From NCBI GenBank assembly GCA_036346275.1, contig CM070719.1, positions 16,905,185-16,969,184 on the forward strand: 64,000 nt of DNA. Reading direction: 5' to 3'. The notes under the pieces were generated by a model. It had not been told where the DNA came from and did not search any database. It saw only the letters and a list, made by a program, of their open reading frames with translations. This DNA is from Otatea glauca (lineage: Eukaryota > Streptophyta > Magnoliopsida > Poales > Poaceae). Shown piece after piece: positions 34,609 to 47,769 of the stretch. Both the position numbers and the translations under genes were made by a program. Position 1 is the first letter of the stretch; every line of letters begins with the position of its first letter.

Positions 34609-37600
34609 TGTCGGGACCCGAATATGCAAATCGGGACCCTCTGTGTATACTGCACTAGTCCAGGATCACGCTAGTGCACACAGGCTCAACATAAGTAAAT
34701 ATCACAATCATACATAGCGAAAGCATTAGGAAAGACATCATATGATATATACTACTAATTGAATGACCTTAGGGTCCACTTACATGACTACGCCTCGCAA
34801 GGCTGAACAACATATTAAACTACAGCGGAATGAAAACGTAGACAACCCCTCAGTATACCACAGGCATCTGACAAGGCTTGCGCCCTAAACATTCGTCTCC
34901 TCTTGGAATCTTTCCTCCAGCATTGATGTAGACTCTTCAACTGGTGAGGTTATTGTTGGCAAGGGTGAGTACTTAAAGCACTCAACAAGTTGTGCACAGA
35001 ATGCAATTCTATGTATCTACATGCAAGGTTTAATCCAATGGATAGGCTATCATGGCTATTTTGCAATAAGCAGCATTTATAAACAAGTATAATAGATAGA
35101 TTACAAAGACTGTAAAACAAATAACTATAATAAATAGATTCAGTATTTCTCAAGTAAACCAAGTTTCCAATCCTAAGTCAAATTCCATCTTCCATATGGC
35201 ATTCCGCCATCCCAACCAAATTGTCCATTTAATTAAGCTAACCCTTAACTGTAATTCCCGAGCATTGCTCAATACCGCGAGCACGGCTATCCGAATAGTT
35301 TCACACTCTGCAGAGGTTATGCACTTTACCCACACGACATGATCGTCTTTTGGTGCCATGCAATTAACACACTTCCTTTGGTGTGTCGGCGAAGAGATCA
35401 TGACAAAGCCTTTACAATGCTTTGGCTTAATCCGTACTACCCGCTAAGGTTTCAACACTGGTGGGTCTGAAAACCACAACCAGGGCCCCCCTCTTGCGCC
35501 ATGTGAATTACACCATAACTCGGGAACTCACACCGACCAAGATAGTACCAAAGTTAAGACATTGCAAATTAATCAGCTAGGTTGGCCCATACCAGACATG
35601 TGGTTGCATGATTGACTCAGGTCAAAGGCTTGCAAGGTTAAGTCCTTAGAGTGATCAGGGCAAGACATCCACATACCCTCTACCCATTGGGCCCACCTTG
35701 GCATACTCGCCCCTTGTCACTTGCCCCAATCCAAGTTATTATCACCCAGTTGGTTACCAAGCACCACGTGCCATCAACAATTCAACATCGTTGCGTGACA
35801 TGACTCGTCACAACAACTCAATCTCATCGTGTGATCCCACATGACACACAAGTTCATAACATTGTTCCATATTCCATTAATCAAGATTAATTATCAATGA
35901 TTCTGACACATGTGACGACGTGGCATGGCTAAGCAACTAATACGGACTAACCATCCCATGTTGATTATAATTACTAACCAACTATATTGAACCAATCTAG
36001 GGTGACAATGGATCATGGCATATAATGACAAGGTAGGGTATAATTCAATCTGGTATATCAGCTAAGCCCAATTTAATTTGAAACAATTGTATACTTGAAA
36101 TAATATGCAATAGGGTAAAACAATATAGCAATTTTATAAACATGGGTTCAACATGATCAAAGCACAACTTGCCTTGGAATAGGTCCTGATCTGGTTCTGG
36201 AACTTGCTCTTGAGTTGCTGGATCTTCCTCCGAAGCGTCGCACAATTCAACGTCTACGCGTACCGAAGGAGAAAAACAAATAAATACCAAAACAGAGAGC
36301 AAATGAACTCCAAAAATAAAATAAAATTCACCATTAAATAGATCTCAATTTTAAAATTTTTTAGAAATTTGAATCACTCAAATCCGAGTTAAGATGCAAA
36401 AGATATAGCCTTTTGAAGTTTGAAATAAATACTGAAAATACAGAAATTAGAAATTCAGATTTAACCGAATTATTTTTAGATTGAAAAATAGATTATTGCG
36501 CAAGCGTGACGTCATGCTGACATCAGCCCTGACCCGAAGCGCTCCGGTGCTGACACGTGCCCCCTCGGTCCATAGACTGCGTCCACGATTTCCTCGGGTT
36601 CACGATGCACCCGGTTCACGCGCGCTTGGGCCACTGACGTGCGGGTCCCACACTATGCCGACTGGACGCCACCGCGCTGCTTACCCGACACACCACGCCA
36701 GCGCCACGTCGCTGTCCAGTCCGATCTGTCATCCACGTGGCGACACGCGGCGACGAACTAGCAAGCCATGTCGACGGCGGTGGCGCAGGAACCTAGGGTC
36801 ATCGGCGGCGATCGGCCCGACTACCTACGGCATGCCCGCGGCCTTGCTTACCTGATGACGCGAACAGATCTAAGGTTTGGGCACTTTGGCGACCGCGGCG
36901 ATAGCTTCTTCCTCGACGGTGGCGACTCCCTCGGTGATCTCCCTCTCTGGCACCGCTCTGGCAGATCTGACGCGCGCACGAGGTGCTTCGAGTGAAGGCG
37001 AAGCAGCTGCAGTCGGTCTCGGTCCTTGCGATGACTTCAACGATGGCGAATCGACGGTTCTTCGCGGCGGCGGCGCTCAGCAAACTTTCGCGAAATCATG
37101 ACGAATCGGCAGCGCTCTCACGGGCTAACCTAGGGTTTCGGTCGTTTGGGGTATTGCGCAGCCCATGCTCTCCTTTTATAGCGCTAGGGCCGGCTGCTTC
37201 GCCCGATTGCCCTGCGGAGTCCACGGCGGTCACGAGACGGACTCCGAGTCCTGGTCGGAGAAGACGACGCCCGGTTGCGCCACGCGGCAGGATGGTCGGT
37301 CAGGATTCGCCAAGACATGGCGGAATCCGAGCCGATGGCGAAATCTAACGGCCCCTGGCGCTAGCTTCCAGAAGATGGGCCGGCCCAAACGCACAATGGA
37401 TGGGCCCAGCCCAACACTGTTCCAAACATTTTCCAGGTTTTTTCCAATTTAAATAAATACAGAAATTCGTTTAACTTGTTTTAGGCAACAAAACTATTTG
37501 GAAAAATCCAAGAAAAATCCCAAAAATACTTTGAGACATTCTGGACTTAAATAAAATATTTTTGGCAAAACTTTATTTTAACTTTACACAGATTTAAATA

Positions 37601-37736
37601 GATTTGAATAAAAGGGCAATAAACTTAATTTAAAATTAATCCAAATAAATCCAGAAAATTCAAATAAATTCCAGAAAATCATAAATGCACATTTAAGCAA
37701 TAAAATAATATTTAAGCCAATTTTTGGGATGTTACA
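34609..37736 (-). repeat. 5' LTR of shrunken Tekay-like element (3128 bp)
   Basis: The minus strand starts TGTAACATCCCAAAAATTGG and ends GGGTCCCGACA-like at 34609. A TATA box CTATAAAAG is at 37181-37173, and TCTAACGG lies at 37344-37351, about 165 bp upstream of it. Confidence 0.9.
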
Positions 37737-40700
37737 CTCATGCAAGAATCCGATGCCACATCTCTGCCTCTCAACAGTTGACGTCGCCAGCTCTGCCCAT
37801 GCCCCCTCCAGCCAGCCACTCTGAAGCAAGCCCTGGTACTTGCACCACGCCTTGCCCGCTGCTTCACCGCCCCTACTACGCCACCTGCCAACGAGCCGTC
37901 ACCTCCCTCTGCTTTCACCGCCACTACCTCTAGCACCTCGCATGCATGGTAAATCCACTGCAAAATCTTGCAAGCAGGCTCTACCATTGTCTTTTCTCCC
38001 TTGGCCGAAGAACCATGCTCACGGCCCAAGGTAACACTTTGCCCCAGCGCCTATTTAAGGAGCTCCATGGATGCCCCTAACTCCCCACACTGGTCGTGCT
38101 TCCCCTCCTCCTGAGAGCCTATGTGATCATCCTCCAAGGACTGCCATTGTCGCCAAGAGCTCTCTGAGCAAGCAAGCTTAATTCTTCTACCTCGATGAGA
38201 ATTCTTCCGATCCCTCCTGGTTGAAGCACTTCTAGCATCTCCTAAACTCGTGGTCCACCTCTTTTATAGCTTGGTTTGCCCAGAACGCCACCGCCACGGT
38301 CATCAACTTCCTCAATACCGGCCACCGTCGCCAGGCACCCTCAGTGAGTCACCGCCAACCCCCAAAATGGAGCCCCTAGACCTCACTAGTGCTTTCCCCT
38401 CACATAGCTAAGCACCATCACACCTACATTACCCTTTCTACTATCAGCCATTAGCGCCTCCGCATAGCTCTACCGCCGTCATGCTCCGGTCAACCCAAGC
38501 CACCGCCGACAGGTCCCCTGAGTTCCCCTTGGTCCCTCTAGCCAACCCAACCACCCACTCAGCTTAAGCCACCGCCGTTCACCACCGGCGTGCCTCGTAA
38601 CACCTCTGCTCTGCCATGGATCACTGACGAGTAGGCCCGACCTGTCAGGCACACGCCTTTATTCAGTTCTCTCTTTGAGTCACTAACAAACCAACCCCAC
38701 CTGTCGGGTTTTCTTTAGAAACCAGAAATAAAAACTGTGTATGACATCTGGGCCTGAATAAAAATAAAAGCTTTTCTGTAAATCAAACTTGAATTTGAAG
38801 TAATGGGTGACTGACATGTGATCGTCTTTCAAAAATAATATAATCTAACAAATGGGTCCCACATGTCAGCCTCTGTTAATATAAACTAAAATCCCAAAAA
38901 TGGGAGAGATGCTTTTATTCAAGGGAAAATACACTTTCTCTATTGGAAAGTGTATTCTCGAAAAATACGTCTCTGACGTCAGCCCTTTTTCTATTTTAGG
39001 GTATTTTCATCCTATTAAAATTCAAATGCTAATAACTTTTGCAAATGAACTCCATGTTGAGTGAATCCAGTTTTTAATTTTTCTAAAATCATGAACTTAT
39101 TATTTTTGCAAAAATATTTGAATTTGGTCATTGTTTGAGTTCGTTTTGCTTTTATATTTGCTTTATAGTATACTACGAGTAGACACCAATGCTCTAGAAA
39201 CCTCCTTCGTCGACCCCGACACCACTCAAGAATTCAACGAGCAAAGCAAACACCCCCTTTGACCATATTGATCCTAGTATTTTACTTAACTTATATTGTT
39301 TTATAAATTTATATACACATGCGTGTATTTTTGGTAAAGTTGCTATATTATGGGTAATGGTAGATATTCACACTTGATGCATAGAACTTCTTTGATGAAT
39401 ACACAAATGTCAACCTTGGAAAACCATAAGATAAGGGTTAAACATTATGTAATGCTAACTTAGGTATATTCAATTGTATGTACAATTGCTTAGCCATGCC
39501 TTAGTATTGGGAGAAGAAATGGTAAGTTATACTATTTGTTCATGGGATGGAAATTTTAACATATTTGTCTTAGTCATTTTGATATAAAAATGAAAACTGA
39601 AAAACTAAAGTGTTGACACGAGCGAGTTATTATATAATCTGTGAAGTGCGAGAGATGGATTTGCATGTAGTATAAGGGGAGTTCTCGCCCAAGTTAGATT
39701 AAAGACCGAACATAGTACTGTGCAACCACAAGTGCTATTATCGGATAGCCTTAGCTTATTAAGTCGCTTAGGTCTAGCTTTGCACATTAGAAAGTTGGAG
39801 TAGTATGGGCATTCCAGGTAGGTTTGCTCACAGGGATGTCCACACGGAAGATGTGGGGAAAACACATACCAATGTAACGGTGCATACCTTGCTATGTGGG
39901 AAAAGAACACGACAGGGCAAAAACTGTCGTTAGTACTATGTGTATGGGTCTGAATTTTCACCGCCGTAGAAAGGGTTAAACATCACCGGGCTGCTATAAA
40001 GTTAGGTCTAGGTGATGTAATGGCTCTTGTCATTATCTCGGCCACACACCAAGGGAAGTACAAATAGTGGCAAAAAGTATTGATCATGCTTTGTGGGTAA
40101 AGATGCATGCCTCTGCAAAGTGTAATTTTTTTGAAAAGTCATTCTCGCGGTTATGAGAGACTTGGTTCACTGACATTAGTTAGATTTTATGTTTTTACAA
40201 GAAGGGTTGAATTGGAAAAATTGGTGGGAGGCTTTGTTTCAGATTTTATGCTAAGAAATAACAGGGAATGGATCGTTAATCACAATTGAGGAGGATTATG
40301 AATTTCATTTATTATTGCTATATATATTTGTGATTTACATACTAGTCAACTGTTCTTACAAATTCCGTTTGCAATCTACTATATATTATTCTTGAAAGAA
40401 TTTCACTTTATGCAAAAGAACCTAGTAGGATAGCCATTCTTTGACATAGGCTTACTTTATGCTTCTACACATAGAGTCTACCATTTGATAAGCCATGCAT
40501 ATTATTATATATTTGTGATACACTACAACTCTTGTAAAATATATATGAAAGTTTAATGATAGCTTGAAGAAGCCACACTCCCTAATGACTCATACTTTAC
40601 CATAGGTTACAGGGACTACAATGACGAGCTTTTCTAGGAATTACTCCTTGTCGGCTGCCAGTAGATATTTTGGACTAAGGCATACCACAGGATCTTTCTT

Positions 40701-41115
40701 CCGCTACTTTTGTTGGCCTTAAGGCTTTATTGTAAGAACCATGTATCACCGATATTTATATTTATGAAATATATTGTGTATATATATTATTATCAAGATA
40801 TAAATCTGTGTACTAGCCACTGATCATGTGACTAGTACAGTATACATATGAGACCTTATGGTATTTCATGCCAGAAGGGATGGTCTCAACACGAAATCAC
40901 TGAAATTTTGTAATTTTAGAAATTTTGGTGTAATTTCAAGACAAAATGGTTAGACAAAAATGTGAATTTTATAACAAAATTTGACCGAAATTTGAATTTT
41001 TGGACAAAATTCTGATGAACCAATTGAAATGTAACTGGGACAGGTGTATTTCAGGACCCAATGAAAGAACCTAATTTGGCTGAATTTCAGTGAAATTTAA
41101 AACCATGATCGTACC

Positions 41116-41479
41116 CGCCAATATTAAAGAATTTGGGACCTAATGAAGTGGCCAACACCCATTCACATGTTCAGGTTGTAGTTGGCAAACTGGAAGAAGT
41201 GCCTTCCACACACTATGTGAGCGGTGCAAGTCGAAAGTGTTGTTGCCATCTCCATGCAGAATATGAGACACCTTCTGTCCAAAAACAACATCAGTTGACA
41301 TATAAACATGCTCTTTTGCTGTAACGAAACTATTCTAAGGCGGACTATGTTTGCCTCGGTATACTCTTAGATTCTGAGGTGATGGATGACGTACCGAGGT
41401 AGAATATATTGAGTTTGAATCGAAGCTTGCCTCATAATAGCTTGGCTAGGCAGCATACATTCTTTTGGTTATTGTTTGA
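41116..41479. other. Spacer before U3 plus-strand MATH relic
   Basis: Homologous to the spacers of U1, U2 and U4, with no coding signal. Confidence 0.4.
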
Positions 41480-41945
41480 ACTGCAGGCATCTGATACTCC
41501 GCATGGACATTGCAACTACAATTGCAATATGGTACTACTTCATTTTGCTGAGTACAACCTGCATAAGGGATTTGGTGTTGTAATCTTCATTAGCTCTAAA
41601 GCCTTCAACATTGGAGGGTATGATTTGTCACTCAGCTACTATCCTAGTGGAATCAACTGTAACCATCAAGAGTACATGTCAGTGTCTTTTGGGCTTATGA
41701 GCCAAAATGTCGAGGTGAGAGTAGAGATTGCCTTTAAATTGGTTACCCAATCTCGTGCATCATAATGGGATTGGACCGACAACACAAAAGTGTTTAGTTC
41801 GGAGAGCATAAGAATAAGCGTCTTTGCACAGAAAAGTCGAAGGAAAGAAGCATGTTGGATGGATCAAAGTTTCTAATGTTTGATCATCTTGTGATGAGTG
41901 TTTCATCATTATTGTGAAAGATCCACTGGTTTTAGAACCTGAGTA
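41480..41945 (+). pseudogene. Plus-strand MATH relic, U3
   Basis: It reads LHFAEYNLHKGFGVVIF, SKAFNIGGYDLSLSYYPSG and YMSVSFGLMSQNVEVRVEIA, then FKLVTQSRAS and a stop. Further frames carry the RISVFAQKS and IVKDPLVLEPEYF-like remains. This is the least interrupted plus-strand copy (no insertion). GGYDW has become GGYDL. The tail continues to 42300, where a copia element begins. Confidence 0.75.
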
Positions 41946-42585
41946 TTTTGGTTAAGATAGAGCAGGTCATCCATAAGACTTAGGGATGTGCTGCCTTTTC
42001 TAGTTGGCTAACTCAATGTTATGGGAAGGTTAGTGGTTGCCATAAAGGTAGCCATGTGATCTAATTAACTAAGCATGTGATGTCAGAGGTTGACATCCTC
42101 TGGGTGCTTAGTGCTTACCCTTGGCCTGCTAGGACTGTGCTGATCACAAATTTGTAAGATATTTGATTTTTCGTCTACTCTAGGCCAACATTTTGACCTT
42201 TGAACTGTGTGTTTGCCTTGATTGCTCAAATTGTTCAATCACCTTAGGAATGGTCATCCCCATCATGGGCTGGTAATATTAGAGAAATTTAGGAAGGGCC
42301 TGTTAGCCAAAACACACAAATCTAAAACTGCAGATTTGTATTGCACTGGAATTTCAGAGAACAAAGACAAGACACAGCAATTTGCGATGCGCAAAACCAC
42401 TCGCATCTTTTTTGGTTTATATTCTCAACTTATATTGTCCAAAGAATTATAGATAGATTTGTTAAACACCAAAACTACCAAACCGATTCTTAACTGAATC
42501 AACTACTATCTTATCTCTAAAGCACTGTTCCTTATCCGTCAACAATACAACCTGGACTCTTTAAACTAAAACTTGACTAATAGCA

Positions 42586-45500
42586 TGTAACATCCCAAAA
42601 TTTGGCTTAATTAAGTTTTTATTGCTTAAATGTGCATTTGTGATTTTCTGGAATTTATTTGGATTTTTCTGGATTTATTTGAATTAATTCTTATTTCAAG
42701 TTTATTGCCTTTTATTCAAAAGTATTTAAATCTGTGCAAAGTTAAAATAAAGTTTTGCCAAAAATATTTTATTTAAGTCCAGAATGTCTCAAAGTATTTT
42801 GAGATTTTTCTTGAATTTTTCCTGATTGTTCTATTGCCTAAAATAAATAAAATGAATTCCTAGAAATATTTAAAAAAATAAAGCTTTAAAACCCTTTACA
42901 AGATCGGGTCAAGCCCAATCTCAGGCGCGAGGCCCATCGTGGTGAGGCCCAACCTTTGCGTCGTCGGCCCATTCTCTAGAGACGCGGATACTCGCCGTTG
43001 GATCGAGGATCGATGGCTGAGATTGGCGTTGGGATTTGGAAACCCTAGCGACGTGGACCGTGGGATCAAGATCAAGCGGCGCCGGTGGAATCGGTACGAA
43101 TAGGGTAAGTGAAGATCTCATCCGTTGTTTCGGAGATGAGCAGATCCGATCGTGCCGCGTCAGTTCGCTTCGTGGCCGTTCGATGGCGATCGGATGGTGT
43201 GGGGTCGTCGTCTCCGATCGGGACTCTGAGTCCGCCGCCAGCACGCCTTCGCCGCCGTGCGTGTCTTGGAGTCCGTGTAGAGCACGATTCCCAGCGCTAT
43301 AAGTAGGGGCGGGTAGTCCCCGAGGTTCGTCATGAGTGTGCGCGGCTTTTTCCTGTTGGGTTGTCGCCAGAGAAGCCTCCGTGGACGCTTGAGAGCTCGT
43401 CGGACTTCGTGAGCGCCGCCGCCGTCGTTTTCTTCGTTTCCATGGTCGACCGGTGTTCTTTCGCCGCCGTCGAGAGCAGATCTGGAATCTCCGCGGAGAG
43501 ACGCTTCGGATCCGAACTTCTTCGTCGCCTTTTGTTCACCAAAGCGCCGTCGGGCTCGTCTTCGTCTCGGTCTCCGGTGAACGCGCCACCGAGCTCGCCG
43601 TCGACTCCTTGTGATCAACCGTGGCCGTTGGATTCCAGTTGGAGCGCGTCAGATCTCGCCGCGTGGATTACGTGTCGGTAAGCCATGTCGTCGCCAGCGT
43701 GGACCGTTGGATCGGTGAGGAAAGGCCCAGATCGCACCGCTGACCGTGCCAATCAGGCAGTGCCGCGTGGCGCACGGAGCCCGAGCGTCATGGACCGAGT
43801 CCATGGACCGGGACACGCGTGGGCTGCTGATTGGTTCGGTCCAGCGCTGCGTCATGCTGATGTCATGCTGACGTCATAAATCAGTTTTTCAGAATAAAAA
43901 TGAATCTGTTAAATCTGATTTTCTGATTTTTGCAATTTCAGTATTTATTTCAAACTTCAAAAGGCTATATCTTTTGCATCGTAACTCGGATTTGAGTGAT
44001 TCCAGTTTCTAAAAATTTGTAAAATTGAGATCTATTTAATGGTGAGTTTTATTTGATTTTTGGAGTTCAATTGTTCTCTGTTTTGGTATTTATTTGCTTT
44101 TCTCCTTCGGTACGCGTAGACGTTGAATTGTGCGACGCTTCGGAGGAAGATCAAGCAACCCAAGAGCAAGCTTCAGATCAAGATCAGGACCTATTCCAAG
44201 GCAAGTTGTGCTTTGATCATGTTGAACCCATGTTTATAAAATTGCTATATTTGTTTTACCCTATTGCATATGTTTCAAATATACAATTGTTTCAAATTAG
44301 ATTGGGCTTAGCTAATATACCAGATTGATCTATAACCTACCTTGTCATTTGTATGCCATGATCCATTGTCACCCTAGATTGGTTAATTATAGTTGGTTAA
44401 TAATTATAATCAATATTGGAGGTTTAGACCGTATTAGTTGCTTAGCCTTGCCACGTCATCACATGTGTCAGAATCATTGATAATTAATCTTGATTAATGG
44501 AATATGGAACAATGTTATGAACTTGTGTGTCATGTGGGATCACACGATGAGATTGAGTTGTTGTGGCGAGTCATGTCACGCAACGATGTTGAATTGTTGA
44601 TGGCACGTGGTGCTTGGTAATCAACTGGGTGATAATAACTTAGATTGGGGCAAGTGACAAGGGGCGAGGATGCCAAGGTGGGCCTGATGGGCAGAGGGTA
44701 TGTTGAAGTCTTGCCTCGATCACACTAAGGACTTAACCTTGCAAGCCTTTGATCTGAGTCAATCATGCAACCACATGTCTGGTATGGGCCAGCCTAGCTG
44801 AGTAATTTGCAATGTCTTAATTTTGATACTATCGTGGTCGGTGTGAGTTCCCGAGTTATGGTGTAATTCACATGGCGCAAGAGGGGGACCCTGGATGTGG
44901 TAACCAGTCCCACCAGTGTTGAATCCTTAGCGGGTAGTATCGGGTTAAGTCAGAGTATTGTAAAGGCTTTGTTATAATCACTCGCCTTGGTGGTGTTTGG
45001 TTGTATCACGTGGGTAAAGTGCATAACCTCTGCAGAGTATGAAACTATTCGGATAGCCGTGCTCGCGGTATTGAGCAATGCTCGGGAATTACAGTTAAGG
45101 GTTAACTTAATTAATTGGACAACATGGTTGGGATGGCGGAATGCCATATGGAAGATGAAATTTGACTTAGGATTGGAAACTTGGTTTACTTGAGAAATAC
45201 TGAAGTTATTTATTATTGCTATTTGTTTTACATTCTTTACAATCTATTTATTGTATTTGTTCATAAATGCTGCTTATTGCAAAATAGCCATGATAGCCTA
45301 TCCATTGGAATAAGCCTTACATATAGATACATAGAATTGCATTCTGTGCACAACTTGTTGAGTGCTTTAAGTACTCACCCTTGCCAAACAACAATAATCA
45401 ACAGTTGAAGAATCTACACCTGTGTTGGAAGATGAAGTCCAGGAAGACACGAGTCATTAGGGTCCGAGCCTTGTCGGTTGCCTGTGGTGAACTGATGAGC

Positions 45501-45745
45501 TATCTACGTTTTCTACTTTCCGCTGCTTAATCATTAATTATATTTTCAGTCTTGCCCTGCGTGACTTAATAATGTAAGTTGGTCATAAAATCATACATTT
45601 AGTTATATCAATAAATGAACTATTATTCTATTATCGTTGTGTATGATGTGATATGTACCAATGTTAAGCTGTGTGCACTAGCGTTGATCCTGGGACTAGT
45701 GCGGTAAACACAGTGGGTTCGAATCAGTGGATTCGGGTCCTTACA
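42586..45745 (+). repeat. Solo Tekay-like LTR (3160 bp, TSD TAGCA)
   Basis: Starts TGTAACATCCCAAAATTTGG and ends ATTCGGGTCCTTACA, flanked by TAGCA (42581-42585 and 45746-45750). It is the plus-strand sister of the LTRs at 2522 and 34609. TATAAGT lies at 43298-43304. CCGTTGGA (reverse of TCCAACGG) occurs at 42995, 43625 and 43704. Open frames at 43100-43680 on both strands are compositional. Confidence 0.95.
43298..43304 (+). promoter_or_regulatory. TATA box of solo LTR
   Basis: TATAAGT in CAGCGCTATAAGTAGGGG, at the position equivalent to the minus-strand TATA boxes of the sister LTRs. Confidence 0.55.
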
Positions 45746-45854
45746 TAGCAGTAAGATGAAAACAACAGAGTGCCATCTGAATTTGGGTGGCAAGATTATA
45801 TGACTACAAATCACCTCCCTAATCTTGACACTTCAGATGATCAACCAAGCCCAT

Positions 45855-46797
45855 CTTCTCCTTGGTTGATCACTAATAGCATCACAAAACGCTGTCTACT
45901 CAGCGGTTTCGTTAGGATGTCAGCTATCTGATCTTCAGTCCGAACATGCTTGATTTCTATTTCCTGCTTCTAAACACAGTCTCGAATGAAATGATGCTTC
46001 ATTTCAATATGCTTGCTCCTTCCATGATGAACTGGGTTCTTCGCAAGATCAATAGCCGATTTGTTGTCAATCCATAAAACTGATTTCACAACTTCAGTTC
46101 CATTCAATTCACTGAGAAGACGCCCTAGCCAGATCCCTTGACATGTTCCTTCTGTTGCAGCCACATATTCTGCTTCACACGACGACAATGCTACAACTTT
46201 CTATTTTTGCGAGAGCCAAGTCACAGGTTTCTCACCCAAGAAAAACATAACTCCTAAAGTGCTTTTTGGGTCATCAATGTCACCTGCCATGTCACAGTCT
46301 GCGTAACCAATTAGTTCTTCAGATGTATGCCCTCCTCTTCTATAGTAGCATCCAACATTTTTTGTGCCTTGCACATATCTCAGGACCTATTTCAGAGCTG
46401 TCATGTGATCTGTTGTTGGTGAATCCATATATCTACTCAGCACTCCAACTGAGTAAGATAAATCTGGCCTTGTGTTAACCAAGTATCTCAGACTTCCTAT
46501 GACACTCCTGTATAATTGTGAATCCACAGGTGGAGAGGTGTCATACCTGCTTAGCCTCAACCTTGGTTCCATGGGTATTTGGCATAGATTACAGCAACCC
46601 ATTCCAGGTTTCTCCAGAATCTTCATAGCATAAGCTGATTGACTTAGTTTGATACCTACTACAGTTTGTTAAACTTCTATGCCGAGATAGTATGACAAAA
46701 ATCCTAAATCACTCATGTCAAAAATCTCTTTCATCTGCACCTTGAACTATGCTATTTAACCCACATTAGTGCCTGAGACTATCAAATCATCTACATA
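45855..46797 (-). pseudogene. Copia RT (3' part) and RNase H, minus strand
   Basis: RT catalytic YVDD at 46797-46786 in GVYVDDLIV, followed by a connection region with SVIGSLRYLVNTRPDLSYSV (about 46520). RNase H has MSSCEAEYVAATEGTCQGIW (46188 down) and SAIDLAKNPVHHGRSKHIE. The tail reads VRTEDQIADILTK-like and stops near 45855. Stops between these blocks break the frame. Confidence 0.85.
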
Positions 46798-46850
46798 TAC
46801 TCCTACTATAAGGACTGAATTCTTTTTCCTCCTTGTATAGAGTGCTGATC

Positions 46851-47766
46851 TCATAAATCCAAGAGACACCAAACATTTGTCCAGTTTGAAATTCCAAGCT
46901 CTTGGGGCTTGCTTAGGCCGTACAAAGCCTTTCTTAGCCCAAGGACCTTGCCTTCTCTGCCTTTTACTTCAAATCCTTGAGGTGGCTCCACATAGACCTC
47001 TTCCTCTAATACTCCATTCAGAAAAGCCGATTTCACATCAAGGTGATGCACTTCCCAGCCTCTCTGAGCAGCAAGAGCAAACAGAAGTCTAATTGTTTCC
47101 AATCTTACAACAGGAGCAAATACCTTATTATAATCTATGCCTTTTCTTTGGACGTATCCTTTTGCTACCAATTTGGCTTTATGCTTTAAGATCTTTCCAT
47201 CAGGTGTTTTCTTAAGCTTGAAAAACCCATTTGAGCCCAATTGCCTTGAACTCCTTTGGTAGTTCTGAGAATTCCCAAGTGCCATTTATATCAATTGCAC
47301 TAATCTCCTCTATTATAGCCTGCTTCCAGTTCTGATTCCCTGTAGCCTCTTCAAAGGTTGATGGTTCTTCTATTGATAAGAAACAAAGACCTGCCTCTTC
47401 TTCTACCTCAGTAGTATCATTGTATATGTTATGTAATGATCGATATTTAACAGGTCCCTCAGGACTCTGAAGCTCATCCCCCACCATTTCTATATCATTG
47501 AAAGGTGTAGACACACCTCCAGAATTCTGTACAGATTCTTCTGCAGACTCACCATTCACAATGCTCCCCTGAGGTAATGCATCTGACTGACTTGCAATGT
47601 CACCACCATGATCAATAGCATTGCCCTCATAATGCACAATGAAGAATTCCAGTGCCTCTCCTGCAGTTTTCAATCCTGACTCTTCTGAACTCCAGTCCCA
47701 TTTTCTGTCTTCAAAGAAGATCACATCCCTACTGATGCAAATCTTTTTGCTGACTGGATCATACAA
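46851..47766 (-). pseudogene. Copia integrase-RT linker and RT front, minus strand
   Basis: A linker with ISRDVIFFEDRKWDW and acidic sequence leads to WKQAIIEEISAIDINGTWE. A frame change near 47250 follows, then RT with FKLKKTPDGKILKHKAKLVA, KGIDYNKVFAPVVRLETIR, LDVKSAFLNGVLEEEVYVE and PPQGFEV. The LYGL box is followed by a frame break. Confidence 0.85.
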
Positions 47767-47769
47767 TCG

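Larger units (their letters stand above)
33481..37736 (-). mobile_element. Shrunken Tekay-like element (TSD CTCAT)
   Basis: Flanked by CTCAT at 33476-33480 and 37737-37741. On the minus strand it has a 5' LTR (37736-34609), a primer site, a leader and a gag start, then jumps at about 33617 straight into the last 136 bp of the 3' LTR. All of pol and most of the 3' LTR are deleted, while both outer ends and the TSD are intact. Confidence 0.9.
32772..40891 (+). repeat. Solo chromovirus-like LTR, split by a Tekay-like element
   Basis: Starts TGTAAATCCCGAAATCTC and ends GGGATGGTCTCAACA, flanked by CGAAA (32767-32771 and 40892-40896). Without the inner insertion (33481-37741) it is about 3.86 kb. 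A TATTTAAGG box is at 38053-38061. It is more diverged than the other long LTRs. A (CT)n run of about 18 bp lies at 33344-33361. No internal element region or primer site is present. Confidence 0.85.
32727..41107. mobile_element. Short hAT-like MITE, U3 copy, split by a long LTR
   Basis: Left part 32727-32771 (TAGGGTTCCGAATTTCG) and right part 40892-41107 join into an element matching 16775-17044. The flanks are ATCATACC (32719-32726) and ATCGTACC (41108-41115). Confidence 0.7.
42301..45808 (-). repeat. 3' LTR of minus-strand copia, split by a solo LTR
   Basis: The minus strand starts TGTAGTCATATAATC at 45808 after a polypurine stretch (about 45809-45823, ATTAGGGAGGTGATT) and ends GGCTAACA at 42301. 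Without the inner LTR it is about 343 bp. With no 5' LTR left, the limits rest on TG/CA ends and the purine tract. Confidence 0.65.

Noticed and set aside
36481..37452. Several 90-124-codon frames on both strands
   Set aside because: Inside the GC-rich block of the 34609-37736 LTR; same reasoning.
43036..43681. Overlapping frames including 152 codons on the minus strand
   Set aside because: Compositional frames in the GC-rich LTR block; not shared with the LTRs at 2522 or 34609.
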